Assembly: GCF_022539665.2 (NCBI RefSeq)
Contig: NC_081336.1
Coordinates: 1,550,001 to 1,614,000, forward strand
Source: Daphnia carinata
Lineage: Eukaryota > Arthropoda > Branchiopoda > Diplostraca > Daphniidae
DNA: 64,000 nt
Direction of reading: 5' to 3'
How positions within the stretch are numbered: the stretch's first letter is position 1; each line of letters begins with the position of its first letter. Positions 20,201 to 50,400 of this stretch are shown here, piece after piece. The notes under the pieces are model-generated. The model was given only the letters and a program-made list of their open reading frames with translations, had not been told where the DNA came from and made no database searches. The position numbers were made by a program, and so were the translations under genes.

Positions 20201-21913
20201 TAATAAGAACTTTTTTCACCCACAGCCTTCCCTTGTCTTCTGCTATGCTAGCAGACGAACTTCAATACTATTAAACACTGAAGAGCATACAAATAGAAAA
20301 AAAAAACAAACATTGTTTTGCCAGCCAACTGAATTTCTTGAGAATTGTAATAAGTATCAAAAAGGACACGAGAGGTACAAAGAAATGCACAATAAATAGT
20401 ATTATTTTTTTTGTCGGAGGCTGTTGTATGCATGTATGTTTAATTGTAAATACGGTAGGTCGATAAAGATAGAGAGTACAAACAAACGAAGGAAGAAAAA
20501 GGTATAGGAATAATCCGAATTCCACGTAAAACCGGAAGGAAGCAAGGACAAACATATGCTGTACACAACGAGTTAGTTATTCTGCATTTTGCATCCTGAA
20601 TTGGCCCCCTCCCATGTCGAAGAAAAACCAAGTGGTAAAAATGTCTTCTGCTAGTGTGGCTAATTAATGTCTAACAAAACGCGTACAAAAATCTGGGTTT
20701 ACTACAAAATCAGAGGAAAAAGGCGAAGCACGAAGACAGATCAAAAAGATCGCATCCCTATACAGCAGGAGAATTATTTATAGCAGCAAATGATATTCTT
20801 CAAACGCATGGTCAGTATTGTAAACATGCCAAACCGAACACAAGCGTCAACAAGTAATTTTCTTTTCCTTGATTCCCGAAACGAAAATTTCATACTGAAC
20901 GGGATTTAACATAATCTTTATCAAAAGGGTAGCGAAATCATATCCTAAGACATCAGAAAAATGAAGAGGGGTGAATGACATCAACTGGATAATGGTCCGC
21001 ACGTCATTGCTGAGATATATGGAAGTTTCAGAACAAGGAAGAAGAATACTAACATAGGAATTTATGAAGAGATGATGCAACTACTCTGCATTCCCTGCAA
21101 CACAAATCCAATTCGATAAAAGAAAAAAAGGGGAAAAACAATTTAAAATTACGTTAAGACAAGCGAAATACTCGAGAAATACGGCGCAGTAGTGTTTTTT
21201 TTCTTTTTTGCATATGTTTGTGTTATGTCATTATTCTTGTAAAGTAACGATTGAGTTGGGCCGAAAAAAATAAGACTTTGCTTAATGAGGCACACATCAT
21301 AGATAAACATTCAACTGCAGTTATTTAATTGAAAAATACGAACGTCGTAGAGCAGTAGATGGAGGACACAGCATGAACACAGTGGGGAAAAATACACACA
21401 CAAGTCACGACGAAAAAAGGCCAGGACGTCGACATGAAATCAACAACAACAAAAGCATCACCACATTGGTTACAAAAGTATATTTTTTGACTTTTTTTTT
21501 TTTAATATATCGAAAGGAAAAAAAAAAAGGGAATCATTTTATATGATGCATATTTACTCTCTCGACATGGATGCTCGGCTCTCCCGCAACATGGGGAGGC
21601 ATCTGCGTGACAATGTCAAGAATTTTTGGTTTTTCTTTTTATACAAAACACGAAAAAGAAAAACGGTATGGAACAGCTGTTTTCCATGGTCAAAACGAGG
21701 CAATTTTGAAAAAATAAACAACAACGTAAGAATACGTCGAAGTCAGTACACTTGTACCATATAAAAAAAACAAGAAAAATCCCCCATTGACGCTAATTCA
21801 CCACATTGCACAAAGAAAACAAACTGGAATTTCTACTAACGTGACGATGAAACAAAGAAAATTTAAAAACGAGTTACTCAGTCATTACATAAGAAAAAGG
21901 TAAAGAACAGGAT

Positions 21914-21944
<31 letters not shown>

Positions 21945-22223
21945 CGAGAGAGATTGCTGATTTGCATATAACGATGTTAAATGTGTCCAGGATATCCGAT
22001 ATGTGCCGCGGATGTTGCATCTATTTGCTATTTTTGTTTTGTTTTTCAACGGAAACTCTTACTGCGTGGTCCCAATTTGTAAATCGTCCATTCAGGAAAG
22101 ACGAACGTGGAGGAAGAAGAATTAGCTGGCAGGAATGCTGAGACCGGAATCATTCGCCATCCTTTTTGGGGTAGCTTACGGTGTGCGAGGAGAGAAGAGG
22201 CCAGGCAAAATGAGAGAAAACTC
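20201..22223 (-). other. Probable 3' UTR and flank of the DGK gene
   Basis: No credible coding exon on either strand. Short frames are AT-rich and unlike proteins. Homopolymers include A at 21918-21943. The stretch lies just downstream of the DGK stop codon on the minus strand, so a long 3' UTR is the simplest reading. Confidence 0.45.
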
Positions 22224-39131
<16,908 letters not shown>

Positions 39132-39909
39132 AAGATTGAAGAAAAGCTGATCAGCTTTCTAGGCTCTCCTCTGACCAGGGAAATGGGGCAGGGTCGGCTT
39201 CTTGGCTGAAGGTTTCGACACCTCGACGAAACGAAGGGGAGAAACCTTGTTTACTCTGAGACAAACGAGCACAACACCCCGTCAAACATAATTTCAAACC
39301 ATGAGGCACCATATGGAGCCTCCCACGAGTAAATCTCTCGGCACTATGCTCGATTGGGTCAATTCATTTGGATATTCCTTCACTGCTCTTCTCGGGAGGC
39401 CTCTCTCTAACACCACTGTTTGTCACTGGGATATTTGTCGAAAAACTGTTTAAGAACGGGGCTGCATCATCACGTCACCCGAACGAGAGAAGAGCGAAAG
39501 CAGCCGAAACCCGAAACGCCCCGAAGCAGTATGTTAATGAGAAATCCAACACCTTAGAATGGCCGCCGCTAGGTGGCATATGACTTCGGGAAAACACGTT
39601 TTTTTTTTTTTTTTAAATATCCTTTGGTGCTTTTTTTGAATAATTAAACCGATCTCCAATAAAAGGGGTGGTGTAAATGGCAGCCATTTTACATATAATG
39701 GCTTTCATACGATAAAGCGGGTACTATATTAATAATTATTTAGGTTTCAGCAACAAGGTTGCTTAAACCCTTGGAAGAAAACGCAGACGATGTTTAAATT
39801 GTCAACAGTTCAAAAATTCTATTGGAGCTAGAAACCACATTCCCGGTTCTTTTTGAACTTATATTTCTCTCCTGCTGCATGTCATGAAGTGAAAAGCTCT
39901 CATGTTATT
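39132..39909 (+). promoter_or_regulatory. Bidirectional promoter region of DGK and WRAP53
   Basis: The DGK start codon (39131,-) and the WRAP53 start codon (39910,+) point away from each other with 778 bp between. No TATA box is placed convincingly for either. A poly-T run lies at 39599-39614. Shared regulation is inferred from layout only. Confidence 0.5.
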
Positions 39910-42078
39910 ATGGAATCTGTTATGGAAGAAGTCCCTGGTGAAATAGTTCAAGATGTTGAAATATTAAGTGAAGATATACTACAGAATGACTTAAGTGAAA
40001 ATGCTGATGCACTTCAAGAGACTTTGGTTGTTCAGGATGCTGAACTTTCTGTAGCTACCGAACCGGTGTATTATCCAGAATACCAATTTGATAGCCCATG
40101 GACACTGGTTTGTGCAGCACAAAAAGAATTTGAGATTACCAAAACCCAAGGGTTTTTGAAAGGATGCAAGTGGTCACCCGATGGAACCTGCCTTTTGGCA
40201 TGTGCTGATGATGGTCTGCTGAGGCTATTTGATCTCCCTGCTGATCTCTACAACAGCCACAAAAAAACCTTTCAGGGTTGTTCCACCACTGAACTTTCAC
40301 CTTCATTGAGAATCAAAGAGGGTGAAATCATCTACGACTATTGCTGGCATCCTCACATGTCCTCTTGGAATCTAGAAACCTGTCTGCTTGCCAGTACAGC
40401 TAAAGGCAGCCCAACCCATTTATGGGATGCCTACAAAGGGACTTTGACTGCCACATACCGAGCTTACAACAAGTACTACACTTATTGATTTTCAATTATC
40501 CACAATTTCAATAATAATAAAATTTTCTAACTATAGTGTCGACGAAATAGAAGCTGCCAACAGCTTGTGCATCAGTCCAGATGGAGACAAATTGTATTGT
40601 GGCTTCGACAAATGCGTCCGTGTTTTTGACATCCAGACGCCTGGCAGACATTGCGAAATGCGTCCCACCAAATGTGAGAATCATTCGGTTAGGTTTGATG
40701 AAAGTGCGATATTGCATGTAATGTAATCATTTTCTTTCGAAACCTTGTTTCCAGCGACTGACGGTTTGTCAGCTAGCCAGTCTGGGATCATATCATGCAT
40801 CGCGGTCAATGGAGCTCTACACTCGGTTTATGCAGCAGCTAGTTACCTGAAAACGATCGGTAAATTAGGTGTCCTCATGTGATGTAACAACGAAACCGAT
40901 ACAGGTTTCGTTGTTACATCACATGAGGACACCTAATGCTTATTGGGTTACGAATCATTGCACCCGCATGTAGGATTGTACTCGGAGCCTGAAGGTGTTG
41001 CACTCTGCGTCTTGGAGGGACACAGAGGAGGCGTAACGCATCTCAAATTTTCTCCAGACGGTATGGTCTTGTACAGCGGAGGAAGAAAGGATCCAGAGAT
41101 ATTATGGTAGATATTTTAAATTTTTAAATTCAATTGTTCAAGCCAGGGAATAATCACAATCGATACGGGCAAACTGTTGCACACGTTCTTTTTCTTCTCT
41201 GCGCCTCGATAGTTGGGATCTGCGCAATCCAGGTCGCGTTCTCTACTCCATGTCCAGGACGGTGGAGACGAACCAGCGAATCTACTTCGATTTGGATCCC
41301 AGCGGGCATTACCTCATCAGCGGTATGGCAACTTTCCCCAAATCGGGTCCAAAGAAAAAACTCGTTGGTTTATGTTACGTAGCGCCGCATCTTCTTTGTT
41401 TAATCGGGTCCCGAGAGAAGTGGGCGGTCCTACAAATACTTAATTATCATACCTTCATTTCTCTGTTTCATTTGGACGGTAATTTTTTTTTTCCTTCTCC
41501 CACCACCAACACACACACATAGGAGACACGAGTGGCTGCGTGACAATTTGGGACACACAAACCGGAGTGGAAACGAGCAATAGCGAAAGTCCCATGTTGT
41601 CCATGAAATCGCTGCCGGAAAGGTTTCGTTGCAGAATGAACGACGACTGTACGAACGGTGTCAGGTGAGAGCTTCAGTTTCGCATGGCAAGGCCGTCATT
41701 TTCTGTTTGATGCAACACTAAATTATTGCGAGCACACCTGAGGACATGTTAATGACTTTCACTCTTTCATCTGTTTTTTTTTTTTTGTTTTTGTTTTTTT
41801 TTTTTTGGGGGGGGGGGGGGGGTGATCATCAATCTCATTTTAAATCGTTTCTTTTTTAAAATTTTAATTATCCACACGCGCGCAGCTTTCATCCTTGGCT
41901 GCCGTTAGTGGCCACCAGTTCCGGCCAGCGGCATCTAACCTGTCGTCTCAACGATTCAGTGGACGACAGCAGCAGCGACTCTGAAATCGATGGCGAACAT
42001 TCACGTCAGAAATCGCCAGGTAGAGAAAATGCAGTCAAGTTGTGGTGGGCCGGCAACATGGATCGCGAAGCTCCGTAA
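39910..42078 (+). CDS. WRAP53: WRAP53/TCAB1, telomerase and scaRNA chaperone (WD40)
   Basis: Seven exons: 39910-40472, 40537-40673, 40755-40859, 40974-41106, 41213-41322, 41523-41664, 41886-42078; 460 aa with consistent phases. The WD40 propeller begins about residue 75. Diagnostic stretches: [122 protein letters not shown] and a terminal LWWAG. In other animals the protein binds CAB boxes and delivers scaRNAs and telomerase RNA to Cajal bodies; that is family knowledge. The acidic N-terminus (about 70 residues) is less conserved. The start is the first in-frame ATG; the frame is open upstream but lacks ATG. The third intron contains a long hairpin. Confidence 0.93.
40864..40937 (+). repeat. 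Perfect 34-bp hairpin inside a WRAP53 intron
   Basis: Bases 40864-40897 are the exact reverse complement of 40904-40937, with a six-base loop GATACA. The hairpin takes up 74 of the 114 intron bases (40860-40973). No protein frame and no other copy in the window. Confidence 0.95.
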
Positions 42079-42151
42079 TTGCATGTCAAACGACACGAAT
42101 TTTGTTCGACTAAAAGGGCCTACATAATGTAAGCTTGACAACAAAAGAAAT

Positions 42152-42157
42152 AATAAA
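42152..42157 (+). terminator. Candidate polyadenylation signal of WRAP53
   Basis: AATAAA lies 74 nt after the WRAP53 stop codon, a typical short arthropod 3' UTR position. Confidence 0.5.
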
Positions 42158-42885
42158 ATTTTTTTTAAAAACATGACCGTCCTGTAATGCAGAAGGAGAA
42201 AACAAAGTGAAAATGAGCAGAAAGAGAGAAAAGAACCATCGGCTCTCCACACCGAATTGAAAACAAAGGCCACGAATTCGCATGCTCAACGCGGTGAATC
42301 TGCTGTTGGTCCAAATAAAAGTAGATAAAAAGAAAAAGAGTGAATTGAGAGCTTGTATGGTAGATAGAAAGCGTACCTTGTGGATTTCATTCGTTGGTCG
42401 ATGAAAAAAAAAACCCACATTTTATTTTTTTTTATTTTAGTGGTACACGCTTGGAGTCTGCTTATTGGTTCCCTCAACCCACCTACGAAAGAAAAGAGAA
42501 TCTTCTTTTATTTTGCTTTGAACGAATAGAGTGAAATTTTTACTCACGATATCATCATGTCTCTGTCAAAAGAATAGAGAGAAACGGCACTTGTGATTGT
42601 GCAACAAGATGTCACAGTAGGACTCTCGAAAGCCTAGAAAAGAAAGAAAGAAATTAATTAATGATTGAGCAACGCAACACGCGGCTGTTATTGCATTAAA
42701 CTGACACGCCTGTGCATAAGCTTATTGTGTTTCATATTTGCTTTCAAAACAGTTCGGTTGAACAGCAGCTATGCAATTAGACCATCTGCCGCGTGTCCTT
42801 ATTTGGCTAAAGGCTATCTTTGCACAGCTCCTACACATCGTGCATCTGCTAAAAGAAATGCATTATGAAACGTTAACATTCTCTT

Positions 42886-42916
<31 letters not shown>

Positions 42917-45900
42917 CTACTCACGATCTCGGCGGGATATGTGTGTCCTGAGCTCACTTCTTCGTATAATCATTCGGAGTAGAATACGTACCCTGTAGCC
43001 TATTACTCCATTATCAGAAATTTTGAAGAACACCGGACCTGCTGCGTGTGCAGCTCCGCGGATCGGCTCTGAAAAACAGTAGACCGGAAAATAAAATAAA
43101 CTTTCTCGCGATTTCAACGTCGCACACAAGGTAGACCACTGTCATAAACAATTTTTCCCCACTTTTTTTTCTTTTCTTTCTTGTTTGTTCCTCCGTGTTC
43201 ACTTCCAAGAGGTGACCCAATTACCTTTTTTTTTTTCTTTTCTTTTTCAAATGTTTCTTACCTACATTAACGGCCTCTAAACACGGCGAGAATCCCTTGT
43301 GTTTTTTGTTTTTTTTTTAGCCAAAAAAAAAAAAAAAATTATGGAATTTTTTGTTGCCTAATGTATTCTTATTTTTAAACAAAAAACGAACTAGTTTATG
43401 AGCTACGGTAACTTATGGAGCTTTCTCTCTGGAACCTTTTTTTTTTAAATACCGAAAAATTGTGCATTCACTTGAAAGGAATAAAATGGAAATAAATTAG
43501 GAAAACAAAAAAAAAAAAAGAAGAGTGATTCAAGTTTCTGTTTCATCATTGAAAAAGTTCCGTTGGTATGATCAGAGGCATGGCAAATAAACCGTGATCC
43601 CCAATAGCCGCATTGACTCTTGTACTCTACGAGACGCAATGGTTCGGCGGATTTTATTAGCCACACGTGTGGATTCCGTCTCACATTGTACTACTGTCTC
43701 CATCAAGACAATTAACGTAATCTCTCTTTCCTCGTACCCTTTCGAATTTCACTTCGACATGCTCTCGTACTATCCCCCCACAATTGCTTTTGGGTCTCTA
43801 CGTATTGGCTTATATTTTTTTTAATAGGTGTAAAAGAACACCTAAATGACTATAAAGTCCGAACTAATTTGTTGTTACGCAGAACGATTAACAAATACGT
43901 AATAGTACCGTGCGGGAAAGAAAAAAGGAGATACATAAACGACCTACCTGAATGTTCCAGATAAGAAGACGCACTATGGATGTTGAAGAAGTGGGGGGGG
44001 GGGGGGGGAAGACAAAAGAGAAAAGGCATGTTGAACGATTGGTTTTACATGCAACATTGCACTCTGGCGTCACGGATCCTGGCATTTTCAAAAGAAAGTA
44101 TACAAAGAATTTTTTTTTTTTTTTTTCAAAAATAAATCAATGTAATCTAATAAATAAAGAATACTTTCCGAAATCATTTCCAGTTGGTGGGGTATAGATT
44201 TCTATCCGATCAACAATAAATCTCCTCGTAGGTCCTGTGGGCTTTTTTTTTTTTTTTAATGAAAAAAAAAAAAATCAATTGCACAGCCTGTTAAATAAAA
44301 TATTTAAAAAAAAAATAATTATAATAGAAGATGAGAATGGCGTATGCCACCTGTGGCGTGCACGTTAGTTGCGTCAGTGTCAGTGTTTTTGACGACTTAA
44401 TAATAAGCTTTGCTTTCTTTCCATCGGACGGCACTAATAGACCGAGAAATTGGGAAAAAAAGAACGGCCCGCATCGTTTCATGAATGGAAAGAAAATCAA
44501 CCGTACCGGAGCTCATCCACCGTGGGTTTAAAAAAAAAAATCGAGCCAAGTTGGGACTTTGGAAAAGACTCGAATGCAACAAGGAGGGGAAAGTCAACTG
44601 CTCGTAAAAAAGAACGCAACTGTTGCGACTAATCAGCAAAAAAAAAAAAAAAAGCGCTTTGTAGTTTGTTTTGTGGAATGCGTCCAGACAAGAGAACTAA
44701 GTTAAATGATGTCGATTTTTTGGAAGTCCAACCAAAAGAAAAGAATGAGGAGGATGTGGTGGTGGCTTCAATCTCGATGACGAAATTCAGGTGAAAGAGA
44801 TACTAGATGCGTGTGCGTTACCAGCACACGCCGATGCATAATGGGACATTGGCTAAACAGACTGTGAAAGAGAAAAAACAAACAAAAAGAACAGCAACAA
44901 AAAAAAAAAATGACAAGCCGCCGTGCTACTATTATGGCTGACTGAAAGACGGGCACGCAAAAAAAAAAAACAAAAAAAACATCTGGAACTCATAAAGACA
45001 AAAAGAAAAGACATGAAATTCTTCTTTTTTTTTTCTTTTCTGGGGGGAAAAAGTAGTGGGATTGTTACAAGCATCAACCACATTGAAAAAAATAAAAGAT
45101 GGCGATTCTTATTTTTAGGTACATCAACTCGATATATCTCGCGATGAAATACGCGTGTGCAGCGAGAGGGAAAGCCAGCCCCCCCCCCCCCAAAACAAAT
45201 TCTTACTTCACGAAAAATACACGCTCGACTTGACACGGTCTACCCGTCATTATCTAATCAAAACAGGGATAATCGTGCATCATAAGTGTGGCTATTATTT
45301 TACGATATCGCACGCTGATGGAGGCCGGATAAAAAACAAAGGAAAAAAAAATGAGCCAAGGGAAAAAGAAAAGAAAAATATCAAACACCTTAATGGTGGA
45401 CTTTTAATGACAACCGTGGGAGGTCGCCAATGATGAGGAGCGTGAGACTGGGGTGGAAAATGCTGTCGTCCGCGGCCGATTATGATGATGAGACGGGCCA
45501 TAACTCTGCAGCTACATACTGTTCGGTTTGGCGAAAGCCATCGTTGCAATACCAGCTGCTCGACGTGTGTATTGTATACGACCAATTTTCAACGGCTGAA
45601 CGTCAAAACAGTAAAGCTCACCCCCCCCCTTCCCCTCCTCTTCTTTTTTTTTTTGAACCTCAAAATCCCAATGTAGTTTTTTAAATCGAAAACGATGGTT
45701 TCACTTTTTTGCTTTTTCGACGTGTGCTACACCGCCGACACGCTCGCCCGCGTCCCTCATCTGATTTCTCTCCGGTCCTCGACGCGGCACGAGCCGGCCC
45801 TGTAACGCCAGCGAGACGGTACGTGTGTACAGGTATATACTCTATATATCGATGTATAGGTACGTACCCTCCTCCTCCTCCTCCTCTACTGCCATTCACC

Positions 45901-47228
45901 TGGATTCGTACTTGCCAACCAAAGAAAAAACAACGAGACTTTCCACACATTTGGAGGAGCCTATAAAAAGCAAGGAAGACGGTAGGTACCTCAGTCAAGG
46001 AACGTCTTCGACATCGGTAACAACAACGAGCAGAAACAAAGCGGCTCCTAAGCGTAACACAACAGGCCTACACCCAACCAGCTAAATCAACTCGCTTGAA
46101 TTATTTTTTCATCGAAAAAAGAAAAGAAAAGAAAAAGTTCATCGTCTAAAAGCGACACATCGAGTCCGGACATTTGGTTTTCTATTGGCGAGGATCTCTC
46201 ATCAGATTTTTCAAATTTAAAGTGCATCAAGTCACCGATATCATGGGGCTTCAATCGTCCCGAAGCGTAAGTTCAAACCAAAACTGATTTCGCTCAACTC
46301 GTTTGTTCCGTTTTTTTTTTTTTTTTTTTTTTTTTGGTTGTTTCCGTTAATTTGTCTCAGTTCAGGCCGACCAAAAAATTTGGAGTAGTAGGTCGGGTAC
46401 TGTTTGATTTTTTCGTTCTTGTATTCCGCAAGCCCTTTGTTTTGATTAAAAGAAAAAGAGTGGGAGAAAAAGTCTACACGACAAACCACGGAAGTAGTTG
46501 GGATAAGGATAAATTTCATCAAAACTTTGCCTTGTTACTCTTTGAAATTCCCACGCCATTAGACTTTGAAAAAAAAAAAAAAGAAAAAAGAATTAAGCTT
46601 TGAACCACATTAACCGAATCAAGGAAAATTGTCATTCATCAAAAACAAAAACAAAATTGGGTGACATTGCCACATTCAAAAAAAAAAAAAAGGCTATTTC
46701 ACTAGCGATTCAGTGTTTCTATAATCCCACACTCAAAAAATTCTTTCCAATACGAAAAAAGAAGCGTCGAAAAAATTCCCATCTTATCTGGTCTCTCTCT
46801 TTCTTATTTTCTCCTCCCCCACTCAGAGTAATGGTTCTTTACTGGGAAATGGAAAACTTGTTTAGCGAAAAATGTAGGTCGACGTTCGATATCCGGCTAA
46901 AGCTCCGGAGTCGCATCTGCGTCTGCGGTTTTTCCAATTGAATGCGTGGTCAGGCCCGGAATGATTTTGCGCGTAGCTATCTCTAAACAAGAGGACAAAG
47001 CAGCCAATTCCTTCTTTAAAAACAAAACAAAAAAAAAAAAGACGCACATCTCGGTGAAAGCGTTTTTCTTTCAACATTTTATCACCGCATTTTTCCCTCT
47101 TCGGTTTTCCCCTCTATTTTTTCGTGGAACGTCGTAGGCAGCTATGTGGACTAGTTAAAAATTATTGTTGTGTTTTTTTTCCAGGCTCAAAAGTCTTGGC
47201 CTGTTGTTAATAAGATTACACATGTGCG
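42158..47228 (+). other. 5-kb stretch without recognisable genes
   Basis: No frame here resembles a protein; the longer ones consist of K, F and S runs over homopolymers. Notable tracts: T 42886-42917, G about 41811-41822 just upstream, G 43994-44008, C 45181-45191, T 46312-46336. A CCTCCTCCTCCTCCTCC run lies near 45870. It could hold upstream non-coding exons or enhancers for the 47.4-kb gene. I cannot support any specific one. Confidence 0.5.
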
Positions 47229-47354
47229 TATAAAAACATACTGGCGAAAAGGAAAGCTGGGTAATTGCGCATTTCTCACGAAACCGATCGCGGGATAGAG
47301 AACAGATGGCCTACGCGGCTAACGAAAAAGATTGAATTGTGATTTCTAATTTTT

Positions 47355-47392
<38 letters not shown>

Positions 47393-47408
47393 TTCTGTAC
47401 AGCTAACG
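47229..47408 (+). promoter_or_regulatory. Probable core promoter and leader of the YKEP-repeat gene
   Basis: A TATA box candidate GTATAAAAAC lies near 47229-47238, about 170 bp before the start codon. A possible donor (GGGTAATT, near 47259) and an acceptor after a (CT)n tract (47359-47390, then CTGTACAG at 47395-47402) suggest a 5' UTR intron ending seven bases before the ATG. Inference from spacing. Confidence 0.45.
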
Positions 47409-50400
47409 ATGGTGCTCTCACTTTACGTCATGCTGATGGCGATCAACTGGACCTGTGCGAGCATCCAGTATCGCATGTTTGATGCGGTGAATCCGTTCAC
47501 CTTCGGCGGGTTACGCAACGCTATTCTACATCGCCAACTGCAACAAGAACAGGCATCAGAGAGTGTCTCCTGGCCGAAATTCATTCCGCTCAATCAAGGC
47601 CAGCGTAACATACGACAATTCCAGCACGTTGCTGGTTCATCTTCTTTCATTCCGCTAGGAAATCTGGAAGTCGAACACAGGGCGGTAGATCATCCGGCAC
47701 CGATTCAGCAACAATACGAAGTTCAGAATTCAACACCTGCACCCCAGACGGAATCTCCCATTGTTTATAGGCCGTACACTCCGCCTGTTCCGCAACCCCT
47801 GCCCCCACCGTACATCTCACCCGCTCAACAGTCAGCCTCTGCCCCGGCGCCTTACAATCCATTTACTGCTCCTCCTCAGCCAACGACTCCTGCCCCGGCG
47901 CCTTACAATCCATTTACTGCTCCTCCTCAGCCAACGACTCCTGCCCCGGTAACTTACAACCCTTACAACACGCCTCCTCCGCTGCCTACACCCATCCCAA
48001 CACCTTTCTCCCCATACATCGCCCCTAACCCGCAACCTCAACCCATTCCGGCCCCTTTCCCCCCGCACATTGCCCCGGTTCAACAACCTCAACCCGCTCC
48101 AACACCTTTCACCCCATACAGTGCCCCGGTTCAACAGCATCAACCCGTTCCAATCCCATTCACCCCGTACAACTCCCCCGCCCCACAGCCAACACCATTT
48201 GCTCCCAGCGACGCGTCTGGAACGTACTCTAAAGCCGAACAAATATTTTCAAACCACCAATCCTATCAATCCGCCTCCCAACCCGAACCGGTAGCAAATG
48301 CCCGATCGCCCTACGAAGCTGCCGAAACGCAAGGACCTTACGGGCCACCCGAACCGACGGAACAATTTTCCGTGTTCCAGGAAATGGCTCGCCAAAATTT
48401 GATCAGCTGGCCAGACAACTACGTCCAACAGCAGCCGGCCCAAGCCCGCAATGCGCAATACCCAACACCGCAGCAGGTTGAACATCATCGCAGTTCTTAC
48501 GCGTCGTCGAGAAACCTCAACTTTGAACCTTCGTACAACCAATTCGCCAAACGCTCGTTGGAATCGCCACCATCCCCGCTCGATTTGGGTTTCCCTTCGA
48601 TCAGTAGCACCGCAGAAAACTGGAACATGGATGTCGATTGGTCCATCTTTGCGGGCAAAAGAAAGCGTCGGTCAGCCCAACGACCATCTCGCGACCACGG
48701 CCGCCGAAAGATCATTGAAGATTACGACAACATCGCTATCGAAGGAAGACAAGCGTCCGAGACCCGCGTTCCAGCACCATCGTCTCGTTCAGCACCAAGC
48801 AAGCGTGAAGGAAGCAAACAAGAATACAAACAAGAATACGACGGCCCTTACGTTTACACGCAACTATTCGGTCCGGTAAGTGGAGCAGTTCCATTGTTTT
48901 CGCTTGAAATTAACGTGGCCATGTGAATAATGAGGTTTGGTTTTCGTTTTTTTTTTTCCCTCTTTTGTTCAATTTCGTGGGTAAAGCCTTACGAAGTAGG
49001 TTACATCAGGAGCCCCATTCCATCGAAACACGTTTACGAGGATTATCTGCAATTCGTTCGATCGTGGAGCGCGGCTAGTCGAGATGCCGTCGATGATCAG
49101 CTGAGAGCTAATCCGGCTGCCGCAAAGGAGTACTCCTCAGTTAAATACAAGGAAAATACTCCGGCTTACAAAGAGACGTCTCAAAAGGACAGTTACAAAG
49201 AGCCGGAATACAAAGAAACTACACCGGCCTACAAAGAATCTGCACCGGCTTATAAGGAACCTGCCCCGGCTTACAGCGAACCCGAATACAAAGCCCCATC
49301 GTTCAAGGGACCATCGCAATCTTACAAGGAGCCGGCATACACGGAAACCGACTACAAGGAGCCAGCTTACAAAGAGCCCGCATACAAGGATTCAACTCCA
49401 GCTTACAAGGAGCCTGCGTACAAGGAATCCGCACCGGCTTACAAGGAGCCCGAATACAAAGCCCCACCTTTCAAGGGACCTTCTCCATCTTACAAGGAGC
49501 CAGCCTACACGGAGACGGACTATAAGGAGCCTGGACACAAGCAACCCGCCTACAAGGAGCCCGCCTACAGCAAGGAACCCGAATACAAGGCGCCCGCCTA
49601 CAGCAAGGAACCCGAATACAAGGAGCCCGCCTACAGCAAGGAACCCGAATACAAGGAGCCCGCCTACAGTAAAGAACCCGAATACAAGGAGCCCGCCTAC
49701 AGTAAAGAACCCGAATACAAGGAGCCCGCCTACAGTAAAGAACCCGAATACAAGGAGCCCGCCTACAGTAAAGAACCTGAGTACAAAGAGCCAGCCTACA
49801 AGGAGCCAGCCGCCGCTTACAAAGAACCTGCCTACCAAGCGCCTACCCCCGCATACAGCGAACCGGCGTACAAAGAGGCAGCACCTGCCTACAAAGAACC
49901 CGAATACAAGGATCCAGCTCCAGCGTACAAGGAACCCGCCTACAAGGAGCCGGCCTACAACAAGGAACCCGAATACAAAGAACCCGCCTACAAAGAGCCT
50001 GAATACAAAGAGCCTGCTTACAAAGAAGAATCTTACAAGGAGGCCCCTCGCACGGATAGGCCGGTTTTCAGGGACGAGATTCACTATAGAGAAACACCTC
50101 ACAAAGAGACGGCCCACAAATCAGCCTACAAAGGAGAGACCTACGAGGCCCCCAAGATCAACTATCACTCGCCACAGTCCGACTACGTCGCTCCTGAAAG
50201 TGAATTCAGACCGACGAGCAAACCGTACGAGGCCGCCGGTCCCAAATCGCCCGTCTACATGGAACGTGATTTCATTCCCATCAAAAGCCAAGCAGCAAAT
50301 TACGACACGCCCACCACTACATACCGCACGACTACTACTTACAATGATGCTCCTCTCTCTTACGATATCTTGAAAGCATTTGAGAAAGCTCGTCCATCTG

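Noticed and set aside
42158-47228. Numerous 60-130 aa frames as genes
   Set aside because: They translate homopolymers and AT-rich sequence into K, F and S runs and lack domains or phased splice sites.
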